64,000 nucleotides of DNA, taken from Spirulina major PCC 6313 (lineage in GTDB: Bacteria > Cyanobacteriota > Cyanobacteriia > Cyanobacteriales > Spirulinaceae). Under the pieces are notes generated by a model, which made no database searches, was not told the origin of the DNA, and saw only the letters and a program-made list of their open reading frames with translations. Position numbers and translations under genes: made by a program. Numbering within the stretch: position 1 is the stretch's first letter; the number at the start of each line of letters is the position of its first letter. Of this stretch, positions 55,087-63,996 are shown one piece after another. The stretch spans positions 4,802,771 to 4,866,770 of the forward strand of contig NZ_KV878783.1 of NCBI RefSeq assembly GCF_001890765.1, given 5' to 3'.

Positions 55087-55249
55087 AGTGTTAAGAGAGA
55101 AGCGGATCAAGTCTACGGTGCTTGAAGGATTCACAGGTTGGTTTGCAACCATTCAAACCCAGTTTCTGTGGATGTTCAGCCGGGGGAATCTTTCCAACCG
55201 TGTTGCTAAGGAGTCGGTTCTCTCACTCCATTTATTGCGATCGCTGTCC

Positions 55250-56461
55250 ATGAATTACCCGCTCAAACAACTGAGTCTGTATCTAGGCCTACTCCTCGTC
55301 GGGGGGGGCGTTGGTGTGGTGGGTCATCGTGCCTTGATGGCCCCACCGGAACCCGTGGTCATCGAACGCCCCGCCCCCATCACCCCCACAGCGACCCTCT
55401 CCACCACCCCCACCGCCCCCATCCCCACGGCTGCCCCCGACAACATCAACTTCATCGCCGCAGCAGTGCAGCGAGTCGGGCCGGCCGTGGTGCGGATTGA
55501 TGCCGGTGGAGCTTTCTCCAACCCATCCCCATCCCCTGACTCCGAAACGCAACCCTTTTTCCGACGCTTTTTCCGCGATGATCCGCCCCCAGTTCGCCCC
55601 CCGATCCAACGGGGCACAGGTTCCGGGTTTATTCTCAGTGCCGATGGCCGCCTGATGACCAATGCCCATGTGGTAGAGGGGGCAGACTGGGTTAAAGTGA
55701 CCCTCAAAGATGGACGGACGGTGGATGGGCAAGTCGTGGGCCGTGATACCGTCACTGATATTGCGGTGATTAAAATTGAAGCCGAAGATCTGCCAACGGT
55801 GCAGTTGGGTCAATCGGAAACCTTAACCCCAGGGGAATGGGCGATCGCGATCGGTAATCCCCTCGGCCTGGATAATACCGTCACTGTCGGGATCATCAGC
55901 GCCCTTGATCGCTCCAGCAGCCAAGTGGGTGTGCCGGATAAACGGGTGAGCTTCATCCAAACCGATGCTGCGATTAATCCCGGCAACTCTGGCGGCCCCC
56001 TCCTCAATGCCCAGGGTGAGGTGATTGGGATGAACACCGCGATTCGGGCCGACGCCCAGGGCCTTGGCTTTGCCATCCCCATTGAAACGGCGACCCGGAT
56101 TGCGGATCAGCTCTTCGCCAGTGGCAGTGCTCAACATCCCTATCTTGGCATCCGGATGATGACCATTACCCCGGAAAGCCGGGCCGAATTTAACCAAAGC
56201 CCCAATGCGCCCTTCACCATTGAGCGCGACCAGGGGGTGATCGTGATGGGGGTGATTAATGGGTCACCAGCGGAACAGGCGGGGTTTGAGATGGGGGATA
56301 TTATTGTGCGTGTGGGCGAAACGGCGGTGATGACGGCGACGGATGTACAGCAGCAGGTGGAGCGGAGTGCGATCGGTGCACCGTTGGCGGTGGAGGTGGA
56401 GCGATCGCAGCGCACCGTATCCTTAACCGTGCGACCGGGTGCGTTTCCCAACAGCCCCTAA
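55250..56461 (+). CDS. HtrA/Deg-family serine protease (HhoA-like)
   Basis: 403 residues from ATG 55250; the frame upstream runs through remnant E. N-terminal hydrophobic anchor or signal (8-30), Pro/Thr linker, trypsin-like domain with triad H140 (TNAHVVEG), D170 (TVTDIAVIKI) and S247 (NPGNSGGP), one PDZ domain (about 300-395, VMGVINGSPAEQAGF). Acts in the periplasm or thylakoid lumen in protein quality control. Cyanobacteria have HhoA, HhoB and HtrA; which one this is cannot be settled here. Confidence 0.9.
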   Translation: MNYPLKQLSLYLGLLLVGGGVGVVGHRALMAPPEPVVIERPAPITPTATLSTTPTAPIPTAAPDNINFIAAAVQRVGPAVVRIDAGGAFSNPSPSPDSETQPFFRRFFRDDPPPVRPPIQRGTGSGFILSADGRLMTNAHVVEGADWVKVTLKDGRTVDGQVVGRDTVTDIAVIKIEAEDLPTVQLGQSETLTPGEWAIAIGNPLGLDNTVTVGIISALDRSSSQVGVPDKRVSFIQTDAAINPGNSGGPLLNAQGEVIGMNTAIRADAQGLGFAIPIETATRIADQLFASGSAQHPYLGIRMMTITPESRAEFNQSPNAPFTIERDQGVIVMGVINGSPAEQAGFEMGDIIVRVGETAVMTATDVQQQVERSAIGAPLAVEVERSQRTVSLTVRPGAFPNSP

Positions 56462-56467
56462 GTACCG

Positions 56468-57253
56468 ATGATCACCAGTCGCCAAAATCCCCTCGTCAAA
56501 GACCTGCGCCAACTGCACCGCAGCAAAATCCGCCGCCAACAGCAATGCCTCCTCCTCGAAGGCACACACCTCCTCGAAGTGGCGCTTCAGCAGGGCTATC
56601 CCCTTGAGGTGCTGTGCTATACCGAAGCGTGGCAGGGGAAATATCCACCATTGGCAGCGGCCGCCCAACGCCAAGCCTCCCGTACAGAAATAGTGAGCGA
56701 AACGGTGTTAGCCAGCATGGCGACGACGGTACATCCGGATGGTGTGGTGGCGATCCTAGATGATCATTACTTGCCTCGCCAGGCTGCGTCTCCCTTGCGT
56801 TTGGGGCTGTTGTTGGCGGCGATTCAAGATCCGGGTAATGTGGGGACGATGATTCGGACGGCGGCGGCGGCGGGTGCGGATGGCCTGTGGTTGGGGCCAG
56901 GCACAGCGGCGGCGGATCATCCGAAGGTGTTGCGGGCTTCGGCGGGGATGGCGTTGCGGTTTCCGGTGCTGCCGACGGCGGATGTGGGCGAGATGATCGC
57001 AACCCTCAAGCAGCAGGGTGTGGCGATCGTGGCGACGACGATGGGGGCGGATTGTGTCTATTGGGATTGGGATTGGCGATCGCCGAGTTTGATTGTGCTG
57101 GGCAATGAAGGCGCGGGGTTAGGTGACGAGATCCAGGCTTTGGCCGATGGGCAAGTCTCGATTCCCCAAACATCGGGAGTGGAATCGTTGAATGTAGCGA
57201 TCGCAGCGGGTCTACTGCTCTACGAAGCCCAGCGCCAACGCCGCAGCGCGTGA
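56468..57253 (+). CDS. TrmH/SpoU-family RNA 2'-O-methyltransferase
   Basis: 261 residues. N-terminal substrate-binding domain (SRQNPLVKDLRQLHRSKIRRQQQ). SPOUT domain motifs: LAAIQDPGNVGTMIRTAAAAG (motif 1, N and R), IVLGNEGAGL (motif 2), VSIPQTSGVESLNVAIAAGLLLYE (motif 3). Methylates a tRNA or 23S rRNA ribose; the target is unknown. Begins 6 bases after the protease stop, so the two form an operon. Confidence 0.92.
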   Translation: MITSRQNPLVKDLRQLHRSKIRRQQQCLLLEGTHLLEVALQQGYPLEVLCYTEAWQGKYPPLAAAAQRQASRTEIVSETVLASMATTVHPDGVVAILDDHYLPRQAASPLRLGLLLAAIQDPGNVGTMIRTAAAAGADGLWLGPGTAAADHPKVLRASAGMALRFPVLPTADVGEMIATLKQQGVAIVATTMGADCVYWDWDWRSPSLIVLGNEGAGLGDEIQALADGQVSIPQTSGVESLNVAIAAGLLLYEAQRQRRSA

Positions 57254-57353
57254 TCCGACCGCTGCCGTTTCTCCAAGACAATCAAAATCAATCATTACAA
57301 TGGAATGGGCCAGACGTGGTCTATGAAAATGTTTCTAATTAATACTTACGACT

Positions 57354-57611
57354 ATGGTTGATCCCAAAGACAACTTCATCTATCCCCGCGCGTCCTATCA
57401 AGGGCACTTTGAGCCGGGTAATCTCGTGTTTAATGCGAACTTGCAAGAATTTGCCCAACGGGTCAACTATATCTGCAACCTAGAAACAGCAGGCAAAATC
57501 TCATCCAATGATGCCTATGTGCAAATTAAAGACCTTTGGAAAACCCTGAAGCAAAGCTCGAAGGAACTGGGAATCTCGAAAAAATCTCCCCCCGATGAGC
57601 CGACGACTTAG
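57354..57611 (+). CDS. DUF7219-family small protein
   Basis: 85 residues: [62 protein letters not shown]. Widely conserved in cyanobacteria, function unknown. Small, cytoplasmic, helical. Its stop overlaps the stop of the minus-strand DUF2256 gene. Confidence 0.75.
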   Translation: MVDPKDNFIYPRASYQGHFEPGNLVFNANLQEFAQRVNYICNLETAGKISSNDAYVQIKDLWKTLKQSSKELGISKKSPPDEPTT

Positions 57612-57784
57612 GGGTCTGGGGCTTCAGCATCTGTTGCCGCTGATGATCGACGGCGGCGACAGCGATCGCTACAATATTTCACCTCATCCCAACAGGTCGC
57701 CCATTTCTTACGCCAAGTGAACGGGCGATCGCACACGGGACAGATTTTTGAGGGGCGATCGGACGGGTTCCGTTGACGAGCCAT
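57608..57784 (-). CDS. DUF2256 zinc-binding small protein
   Basis: 58 residues. [16 protein letters not shown] then [16 protein letters not shown] gives a four- to five-Cys zinc site, and the whole is very basic. This is the DUF2256 pattern, found beside many genes and of unknown function. The ATG (complement of 57782-57784) overlaps the alternative queG start on the other strand (shared CATG), and the stop overlaps the DUF7219 stop. Missed by length cut-offs of 60 codons. Confidence 0.85.
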   Translation of the reverse strand: MARQRNPSDRPSKICPVCDRPFTWRKKWATCWDEVKYCSDRCRRRRSSAATDAEAPDP

Positions 57785-57836
57785 GGATTCAGACCCCGAT
57801 TTAACAACAGGCTCTTGCTATTCTATTCATTCCCCC

Positions 57837-58817
57837 ATGATCCCCGCTGCCTCCCTCACCGCCACCCAGGTTAAACAAGAAGCCCACCGCCTCGGATTTC
57901 ACCGAGTGGGGATCGCCGCCGTGGATGATGAGGCGGATCATGCCCGCCATGCCGCCCGTCTCCAGCAATGGCTCGCCCAGGGCTATCACGCCGAGATGGC
58001 CTGGATGGCCAACCCCAAACGCGCCCATATTCGCGACTATTGGCCCGAAGTCGCCGCCGTCATCGCCGTGGCCCTCAACTACTACACCCCCCACCAACAC
58101 GGCGATGATCCAGCGATCGGCAAAATCTCGCGCTACGGCTGGGGACGGGACTATCACCGCATTTTACAGCGTCGCCTCAAAGCCCTAAGCCGCTGGCTAG
58201 AATCCCAAGGGGAGGGCATCAAAACCCGCTACGCTGTCGATACCGCCCCGATTCAAGATAAGGTCTGGGCGGAGCGGGCGGGGTTGGGCTGGATTGGCAA
58301 ACATAGCAATGTGATCACCCGTGACTATGGCTCCTGGGTGTTTTTAGGAGAAGTGTTGATCAATGTGCCTTTAACCCCCGATGCGCCCCATAGCAACCAT
58401 TGCGGCACTTGTACCCGCTGTTTAGACGCTTGCCCAACGGGGGCGATCGCCGCCCCCTACGTCGTCGATGCCAACCGCTGCATCGCCTACCACACCATCG
58501 AAAACCGCGCCGCCACCCTCCCCGCCCATATCGCCCCACACCTCAACGGCTGGGTCGCCGGGTGCGACATCTGCCAAGACGTATGCCCCTGGAATCAACG
58601 CTTCGCCCAAACAACCGATGTCGCTGAATTTCACCCCTATCCCGACAACCTCGCCCCCGATCTCCCCAACCTCGCCCACCTCAGCGAAGCCGACTGGCAG
58701 CAACGCTTCCCCGCCTCCGCCCTGCGTCGGATTAAGCCCACCCAATGGCAGCGAAATGCCCGTGCTAATCTGGACAACAGGAGCGATCCTGATGCCCCCT
58801 TTTCCCCACCCCCATGA
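57837..58817 (+). CDS. queG: tRNA epoxyqueuosine reductase QueG
   Basis: Reduces epoxyqueuosine in tRNA to queuosine with cobalamin and two [4Fe-4S] clusters. 326 residues from ATG 57837 (frame to 57783). Clusters: [16 protein letters not shown] and [27 protein letters not shown] and [22 protein letters not shown] (split motif, D and G conserved) are substrate/cobalamin-side motifs. Stop overlaps the next gene's start (58814) by 4 bases, so translation is coupled to the HAD gene. Confidence 0.93.
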   Translation: MIPAASLTATQVKQEAHRLGFHRVGIAAVDDEADHARHAARLQQWLAQGYHAEMAWMANPKRAHIRDYWPEVAAVIAVALNYYTPHQHGDDPAIGKISRYGWGRDYHRILQRRLKALSRWLESQGEGIKTRYAVDTAPIQDKVWAERAGLGWIGKHSNVITRDYGSWVFLGEVLINVPLTPDAPHSNHCGTCTRCLDACPTGAIAAPYVVDANRCIAYHTIENRAATLPAHIAPHLNGWVAGCDICQDVCPWNQRFAQTTDVAEFHPYPDNLAPDLPNLAHLSEADWQQRFPASALRRIKPTQWQRNARANLDNRSDPDAPFSPPP

Positions 58818-59464
58818 CCGAGCCGATCATTCTCTTCGACTTCGATGGCACGATCGCCGATACCCATCAAATGCTGATCGCTATTCTCAATCGCCTCGCT
58901 GATGAATTTGGCTATCCGCCCCTCAGCCCTGCCCAAGTGGAAACAATGCGGGGCCTCAGTTCCCAAGAAATTATTCGCCAGTCCCAAGTTTCAGTGTTTA
59001 AAATTCCATTTTTAATCCGCCGGGCCAAGGAAGAGGTACAGCGCACGATGCCCGACGTGTTGCCGATTCAGGGGATGGTGGCGGCCTTGCATGCCCTGGC
59101 GGCTGAGGGGTATCAATTGGCGATTTTGACCTCAAATTTTGAAGAAAATGTGCGGATTTTTCTAGAGCATCAGGCCCTAGATGGGCTGTTTCGTTGGGTG
59201 GATGCCGGGATGACGATTTTTGGCAAACATCGGATGATTCAGCGGGTGCAAGACCGCTATGGGGTGACGACGGCGGATCTGATTTATGTGGGGGATGAAA
59301 CCCGTGATATTGATGCCGCCCATCGCAGTGGGATTCCGGTGGTGTCGGTGACGTGGGGGTTTAATACCCGCGAAATTTTAGAAATTCATAATCCGGATCG
59401 GTTGATTGATGACCCGGCCCAGTTACAAGAGGCGATCGCCACCCTCTACAAAGAACGCATCTAG
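58814..59464 (+). CDS. HAD-superfamily hydrolase (phosphoglycolate-phosphatase-like)
   Basis: 216 residues. Motif [10 protein letters not shown] (D9 nucleophile, D11 acid), motif II Thr/Ser in LAILTSNF, motif III Lys in FGKHRM, motif [14 protein letters not shown]. Subfamily IA with a helical cap. Could act on 2-phosphoglycolate, the precursor of the glycolate used by GlcD/GlcE, but specificity cannot be told. Start overlaps queG stop (ATGA). Confidence 0.85.
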   Translation: MTEPIILFDFDGTIADTHQMLIAILNRLADEFGYPPLSPAQVETMRGLSSQEIIRQSQVSVFKIPFLIRRAKEEVQRTMPDVLPIQGMVAALHALAAEGYQLAILTSNFEENVRIFLEHQALDGLFRWVDAGMTIFGKHRMIQRVQDRYGVTTADLIYVGDETRDIDAAHRSGIPVVSVTWGFNTREILEIHNPDRLIDDPAQLQEAIATLYKERI

Positions 59465-59556
59465 AATTGGTCAATTTCACTTGCTGCCTTGATCCGTCTG
59501 TCTGCAATTCTGCCGTTGGCTATACTAAAGCCAGTCGTTTATTTGCATCATTCGTC

Positions 59557-60327
59557 ATGGTTGCGACCCCCCTGCAATCCACCCTCACCTGGGAAAAGCT
59601 ACCCGATGACTTCGTGCTGCCCAATGATCCTGTGGATAATATCAATCAACCGGCGCTCGCGGCGGCCCTCACCGAAAGCCTCCAACTCGCGCAACGCCTA
59701 CCCGAAACCGCCTTCACTGCTACGAATTACGGCATCTGCGCCACCTTAAATCAAAAATTTGTCATCAAAGCTCCCGACTGGGTCTATGTCCCTGAAATCA
59801 CTGTGCCGCGATCAGACGTGGTACGCAGCTATACCCCCCATCTGCAAGGTGCGATCCCGACCCTCGTTTTAGAATTCCTCTCTGACACCGAAGGGGGTGA
59901 ATATTCCTCAAAAGCGAGCTATCCCCCCGGCAAATTTTTCTTTTACGAGCAAATCGTCCAAGTCCCCAACTACAGCATTTTCGATCCCGATGCAGGTCGC
60001 CTCGAACTCTATCGTTTCGACGACCAAAAACGCTATACATTGCAAACACCCAACGCAGATGGCCGGTTCTGGATACCAGAGATGCACCTATTTTTAGGGG
60101 TTTGGCAGGGAATGCGCGAGGGTCGGGATGGATATTGGTTGCGCTGGTGGGATCAGTCTGAAAATCTACTGTTATGGGGTGGAGAGTTAGTAGAGCAAGA
60201 ACGCCAACGAGCGGAGCAGGAATCCCGACGAGCGGAGCAGGAATCCCAACGAGCGGAGCAGGAACGCCAACGGGCAGAACGCTTAATGGCGCAACTCCGA
60301 GCGGCGGGGCTTGAACCGGAGTCTTAA
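59557..60327 (+). CDS. Uma2-family endonuclease-like protein with heptad-repeat tail
   Basis: 256 residues from ATG 59557 (frame to 59467). Uma2 core: WVYVPEITVPRSDVVRSYTPHLQG, TLVLEFLSDTEGGEYS, PGKFFFYEQIVQVPNYSIFD, where E/D residues would form the PD-(D/E)XK site. The last 45 residues are four heptads of EQE(R/S)QRA type encoded by 21-bp tandem repeats (60193-60276), a coiled coil common in large Uma2 families. A second, truncated Uma2 is at 3926. Confidence 0.8.
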   Translation: MVATPLQSTLTWEKLPDDFVLPNDPVDNINQPALAAALTESLQLAQRLPETAFTATNYGICATLNQKFVIKAPDWVYVPEITVPRSDVVRSYTPHLQGAIPTLVLEFLSDTEGGEYSSKASYPPGKFFFYEQIVQVPNYSIFDPDAGRLELYRFDDQKRYTLQTPNADGRFWIPEMHLFLGVWQGMREGRDGYWLRWWDQSENLLLWGGELVEQERQRAEQESRRAEQESQRAEQERQRAERLMAQLRAAGLEPES

Positions 60328-60554
60328 CAGAGATTCGTGGGTTCGCGAGGCTTTACCCTGTGGCGGATCTTGAATGGATCGCATCCTGATTGTTGAGCGA
60401 TCGCACCACAGACGGGATCAGGTGGTGAGACTGAGGGGATTGGGTTGTCATGTGAACTTCTGTCGTGCGAGCTTCTAGCTCGCTGCTTTTTCCCTCAACC
60501 CTGGTGTTACAAAACTTTATAATAAGGAAATTGTTCTGTTACTCTCCCCTAATT
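60328..60554. other. Intergenic region with hairpin repeat and promoter-like element
   Basis: Contains GCGAGC-ttcta-GCTCGC at 60467-60483 and a TATAAT at about 60519-60524 in the context ACTTTATAATAAGG, 30 bases upstream of the hydrolase GTG start, a likely -10 box. No gene supported. Confidence 0.45.
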
Positions 60555-61457
60555 GTGTCTATCCTCACTCCTGCTTCCCCTGTTGAGTCCGTTCCTGGTC
60601 AATATTGGACTTGGCGCGACTATCAAATCTATGCCGTCAAAGCGGGGGACAATCCCGATCGCCCGCCGTTATTGCTTGTCCATGGTTTTGGGGCATCAAC
60701 GGATCATTGGCGGCATAATATTGCCGAGTTGCAGGCTGATTTTGAAGTGTGGGCGATCGATCTATTGGGTTTTGGGCGATCGCAAAAACCCGCGATCGAA
60801 TACAGTGGTGACCTCTGGCGAGATCAACTTCACGACTTCATCACCGATGTGATCGGTCGTCCTGTGGTTCTGGCGGGGAATTCCCTCGGCGGCTACAGTG
60901 CCCTCTGTGTGGCTGCCCAACGCCCAGAATCGGCCCGCGGCCTGATCCTGCTCAACTGTGCGGGCCCCTTCACCGCACCACCGGACACGCCCCAACCTTC
61001 GGCGATTCAAACCGCGATCAGCAAAATCACCAAAACGGTGTTGCTCCAATCCTTTGCCAGCTTTTTTCTCTTCCAATACCTCCGCCGCCGCCGCATCATC
61101 CGCAAAACCCTCGAAAAGGTCTATCTCGATCAAACCGCTGTGACGGATCAACTCGTGGAGGATATTTATCGCCCGTCCTGCGATCGCGGCGCGTTGGATG
61201 TCTTTCGCTCCGTTTTTAAATCCCCCCAAGGCGAAAAAAATGACCTGCTGCTCAGTCAGATGCACTGTCCCCTCCTGATGTTGTGGGGTGAGGGTGATCC
61301 TTGGATGCGGGTCAGTGAGCGATCGCCCAAATTCCGCGCCGCCTATGCCAACCCGGATCACTACACCGAGCATTACCTCAACGCGGGCCACTGTCCCCAC
61401 GACGAAGCCCCCCACCAGGTCAACCCCCTGATCCGCGACTGGGTCAACACCCTCTAA
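60555..61457 (+). CDS. Alpha/beta hydrolase
   Basis: 300 residues from GTG 60555; the upstream in-frame region to 60465 crosses the hairpin repeat. LLLVHGFGASTDHWRHN is the oxyanion-side motif; nucleophile elbow GNSLGGYS (S); acid in LLMLWGEGDPWM; His in NAGHCPHDEAPH. Complete catalytic triad. Cytoplasmic. Substrate unknown; cyanobacterial relatives are called epoxide hydrolase or haloalkane-dehalogenase-like without proof. Confidence 0.88.
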   Translation: MSILTPASPVESVPGQYWTWRDYQIYAVKAGDNPDRPPLLLVHGFGASTDHWRHNIAELQADFEVWAIDLLGFGRSQKPAIEYSGDLWRDQLHDFITDVIGRPVVLAGNSLGGYSALCVAAQRPESARGLILLNCAGPFTAPPDTPQPSAIQTAISKITKTVLLQSFASFFLFQYLRRRRIIRKTLEKVYLDQTAVTDQLVEDIYRPSCDRGALDVFRSVFKSPQGEKNDLLLSQMHCPLLMLWGEGDPWMRVSERSPKFRAAYANPDHYTEHYLNAGHCPHDEAPHQVNPLIRDWVNTL

Positions 61458-61485
61458 CGTCCAGCGATGGCGAATGGAGAGCGGC

Positions 61486-62451
61486 TTAGAGTGCGGTGGC
61501 TTGCTCTAGTTGAGCGATCGCCGTCTTCAGGATCTTGGCTGATTTTTCGAGGGAAGCTTGTTCCGTTGTCGTCAGTTGACAGTCCACCACCCGCTCCACC
61601 CCATTCGCCGACACCATGGCAGGCACACTTAAACAAACCCCATCAAGACCAAACTCGCCGTGGAGTTGCGTCGAAACGGTCATGATGCGCTTTTCGCCTC
61701 GCAGCACGGCGGTCGCAATTTTCACCAACGCCATCCCAACCGCGAACCAGGTTGCGCCTTTATAGTCGATGATGTGGTAGGCCGAGTCGCGCACCTGCTG
61801 TTCAATAAGCTGCTGTTCTGCTGGCCAATCGGAGGGTGTCCCGTCAAGCTGGCGAAAGTCAGCGATCGGCACTCCGGCGATATTGGTCATCGACCAAGCC
61901 GCAAACTCGGAATCGCCATGTTCACCCAAAATGTAAGCATGGATGTTGTGAATATCAACGCCGCAGCGTTCACTGAGGAAATACCGAAACCGCGCACTAT
62001 CGAGTACCGTACCCGCTCCAAACACACGCCCTTTGGTCGTGCCGGCACTCGCGATCGCCACATGGGTCATAATATCCACCGGATTACTGACGATCAGCAT
62101 GACCGCGTTGGAATTTTGCGCGACGATATCCCCGACAATACGGCGCATAATCGCGGCGTTGCGTTGGAGCAGATTGAGGCGACTTTCTCCCGGTCGTTGG
62201 GTTGTGCCTGCGGTGATCACGATTAAATTTGCATCGCCGTAGTCGCGCACCGTACCGGCTTGAATTGTCACGGCTGGGAAAAAAGGCTTCCCGTGGGCGA
62301 GGTCAAGCACCTGTCCTTGTAGGAGTTCTGTGTTGGTATCAATCAGGGTAATCGTGTTCGCGAGGCCGGTTTGGGCCAGGGCATAGACAAAGGTGGAGCC
62401 GACAGCGCCAGCGCCGACAACGACAACTTTGCGTTGGGGAGATGAGGTCAT
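61486..62451 (-). CDS. ldh: L-lactate dehydrogenase
   Basis: Interconverts pyruvate and L-lactate with NADH. 321 residues. VVVVGAGAVGSTFVYAL NAD motif; specificity residue Q85 (AGTTQRPGESR), which marks LDH rather than malate dehydrogenase; R86 and R91 bind substrate; GEHGDSE contains the catalytic His. The regulatory fructose-bisphosphate residues were not assessed. Only some cyanobacteria carry L-LDH; many use D-LDH. Monocistronic. Confidence 0.92.
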   Translation of the reverse strand: MTSSPQRKVVVVGAGAVGSTFVYALAQTGLANTITLIDTNTELLQGQVLDLAHGKPFFPAVTIQAGTVRDYGDANLIVITAGTTQRPGESRLNLLQRNAAIMRRIVGDIVAQNSNAVMLIVSNPVDIMTHVAIASAGTTKGRVFGAGTVLDSARFRYFLSERCGVDIHNIHAYILGEHGDSEFAAWSMTNIAGVPIADFRQLDGTPSDWPAEQQLIEQQVRDSAYHIIDYKGATWFAVGMALVKIATAVLRGEKRIMTVSTQLHGEFGLDGVCLSVPAMVSANGVERVVDCQLTTTEQASLEKSAKILKTAIAQLEQATAL

Positions 62452-62576
62452 GGTGCTCGGTAAAGGGTTGTGCCTTAGCTATCTTAACGATGATTGTGGC
62501 AGGCTTGGGCACAGTGATTCATGACGATCGCTCGCCTCCGATGTTTTGCCGTAATCCTGGACAGGGACGCGATCGC

Positions 62577-63158
62577 TTACGCTGTGGGATTTTCCACCGC
62601 GAGCCACGGGGGGAGCGGCGCACTTTGTTCGCGGTGGGCCCAGTGGTGGTAATCGTGGAGCAGATGGGAGAGAATGCGCTGTTTGATCCGACCGAGGACA
62701 TTCTGAACCAGTCCCACCCCGGCTGTTTCGAGAACGGGAACCGGGGCGAGGAGGAAGAAGGGCGGCACATCCACGGACACCACCACATCGGCTCGTCCTT
62801 CGAGGTAGGTTTCGCCTTTGCGGTGAACGGGGATCAGCTTGCCTTTCAGTTCAAGACTAAAGCGATCGTTAATGTAGTCAATGCCGCGAATCTCACAATC
62901 GAGAGACCGGATACTCACAATGCCGTAGCTATCCGATTTCACCTCTAGGATCACCGTGGGCTGAAAATGATACAGATTGAGGAGGTTGAGGGGGTTGAGC
63001 TTGAGGCGGTAGCGATCGCCCCCTAACACTTCCATCAGTTTTGGGTTAGCGATCGCATTCACCAAGCGTTGTGGTTGCCGGAGATAGTGGTGAATCGGAA
63101 TACTCTCTTCCCGGACATGGAGGGTGACCGGCTCAGACGCTGCACAACGGATTTTCAT
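62577..63158 (-). CDS. DUF1997 protein
   Basis: 193 residues: CAASEPVTLHVREESIPIHHYLRQPQRLV, VLGGDRYRLKLNPL, VSVDVPPFFLLAPVPVLETAG, VLGRIKQRILSHL. This is the DUF1997 layout (SRPBCC-like lipid/pigment-binding fold), conserved in cyanobacteria and plastids; function unknown. Monocistronic; same strand as ldh but 125 bases away. Confidence 0.75.
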   Translation of the reverse strand: MKIRCAASEPVTLHVREESIPIHHYLRQPQRLVNAIANPKLMEVLGGDRYRLKLNPLNLLNLYHFQPTVILEVKSDSYGIVSIRSLDCEIRGIDYINDRFSLELKGKLIPVHRKGETYLEGRADVVVSVDVPPFFLLAPVPVLETAGVGLVQNVLGRIKQRILSHLLHDYHHWAHREQSAPLPPWLAVENPTA

Positions 63159-63280
63159 AAAGCAGGGCTATAGATGAGGATTTAATATTATTTTATTCAT
63201 CCTACTTTACATTTAGTGATTAGTCGCAACAAATTCCCCTCCCGCTAACCATCAGGAGCCGCAACCGAACGCCCAGCGGC

Positions 63281-63754
63281 TCATTCAGGCCCCGGTGCTG
63301 CCATCGGGGACAAGAGTTCGATATGCTCCAAATATTGCCAACATTGCGCCGGAACGAGCAAATCCGGGTCCTGTTGCAGTTCCGAGAGGTGAACCCAGCG
63401 GGCCTCTTTGGTTACACCGTTTTCCTCAAAGGGAATCACTGACTGTTGATAAAAGTTGGGATCGGTGAAGTCCGCCCGATAGAGTTGAATAATTTCATGG
63501 CCCGGTTTGCCTTCGTAGGTGAAAAGGCTTTCCACGCAGCCTAAATATTGGATATTACAGAGCGTGGCGTTGAGTTCTTCGGCAAACTCCCGCTCCAATG
63601 CTGCCGCACTGGTTTCGCCAAAATCCACACCCCCCCCCAAGGCGCGGTAAAAATTCCGCCCCGCGATCGCATCATGGCCCACTGACAGGAAAATGCGATC
63701 GTGGTCTTGAATTAAGGCCAAGGCAATCACTCGGATTTTCGCTTTTTTACCCAT
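63281..63754 (-). CDS. NUDIX hydrolase
   Basis: 157 residues from ATG 63754 (63775 in frame). Nudix box GGGVDFGETSAAALEREFAEEL complete in its key residues (G, E, REFAEE). Hydrolyses a nucleoside diphosphate linked to another group; the end (HEIIQLYRADFTDPNFY) does not identify the substrate. Monocistronic. Confidence 0.88.
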   Translation of the reverse strand: MGKKAKIRVIALALIQDHDRIFLSVGHDAIAGRNFYRALGGGVDFGETSAAALEREFAEELNATLCNIQYLGCVESLFTYEGKPGHEIIQLYRADFTDPNFYQQSVIPFEENGVTKEARWVHLSELQQDPDLLVPAQCWQYLEHIELLSPMAAPGPE

Positions 63755-63798
63755 GGAATTCTGTTTCACTCTCAACGACTCATTACAAAAAACTAGAA

Positions 63799-63996
63799 CT
63801 AATTGAACATTGCCGCGCTGGATTTTTCAACGGGCCAATCTTCGTTTTCACCCCCAAAAATCACTTGCCGGATGGCGATGTAGTCGTTGCTTAAATGGGT
63901 CAGGGCGTTGATTAAGATATCCAGGGCGATCGCATCACTCGTCCCCAAATCAAACCAACAGCGGCCCCAGGTTTGTAAATATTCAAACTCCCCCAT
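63799..63996 (-). CDS. Hypothetical protein, possibly continuing past the window edge
   Basis: 65 residues from ATG 63996: GEFEYLQTWGRCWFDLGTSDAIALDILINALTHLS, IRQVIFGGENEDWPVE. The coherent composition suggests a real cyanobacterial protein; only four bases precede the ATG in the window, so a longer form cannot be excluded. No family recognised. Confidence 0.5.
   Translation of the reverse strand: MGEFEYLQTWGRCWFDLGTSDAIALDILINALTHLSNDYIAIRQVIFGGENEDWPVEKSSAAMFN

Noticed and set aside
53927-55249. Possible tRNA or structured housekeeping RNA in the long gap
   Set aside because: The conserved stems belong to the IS608-like ends; no cloverleaf or T-loop sequence was found.
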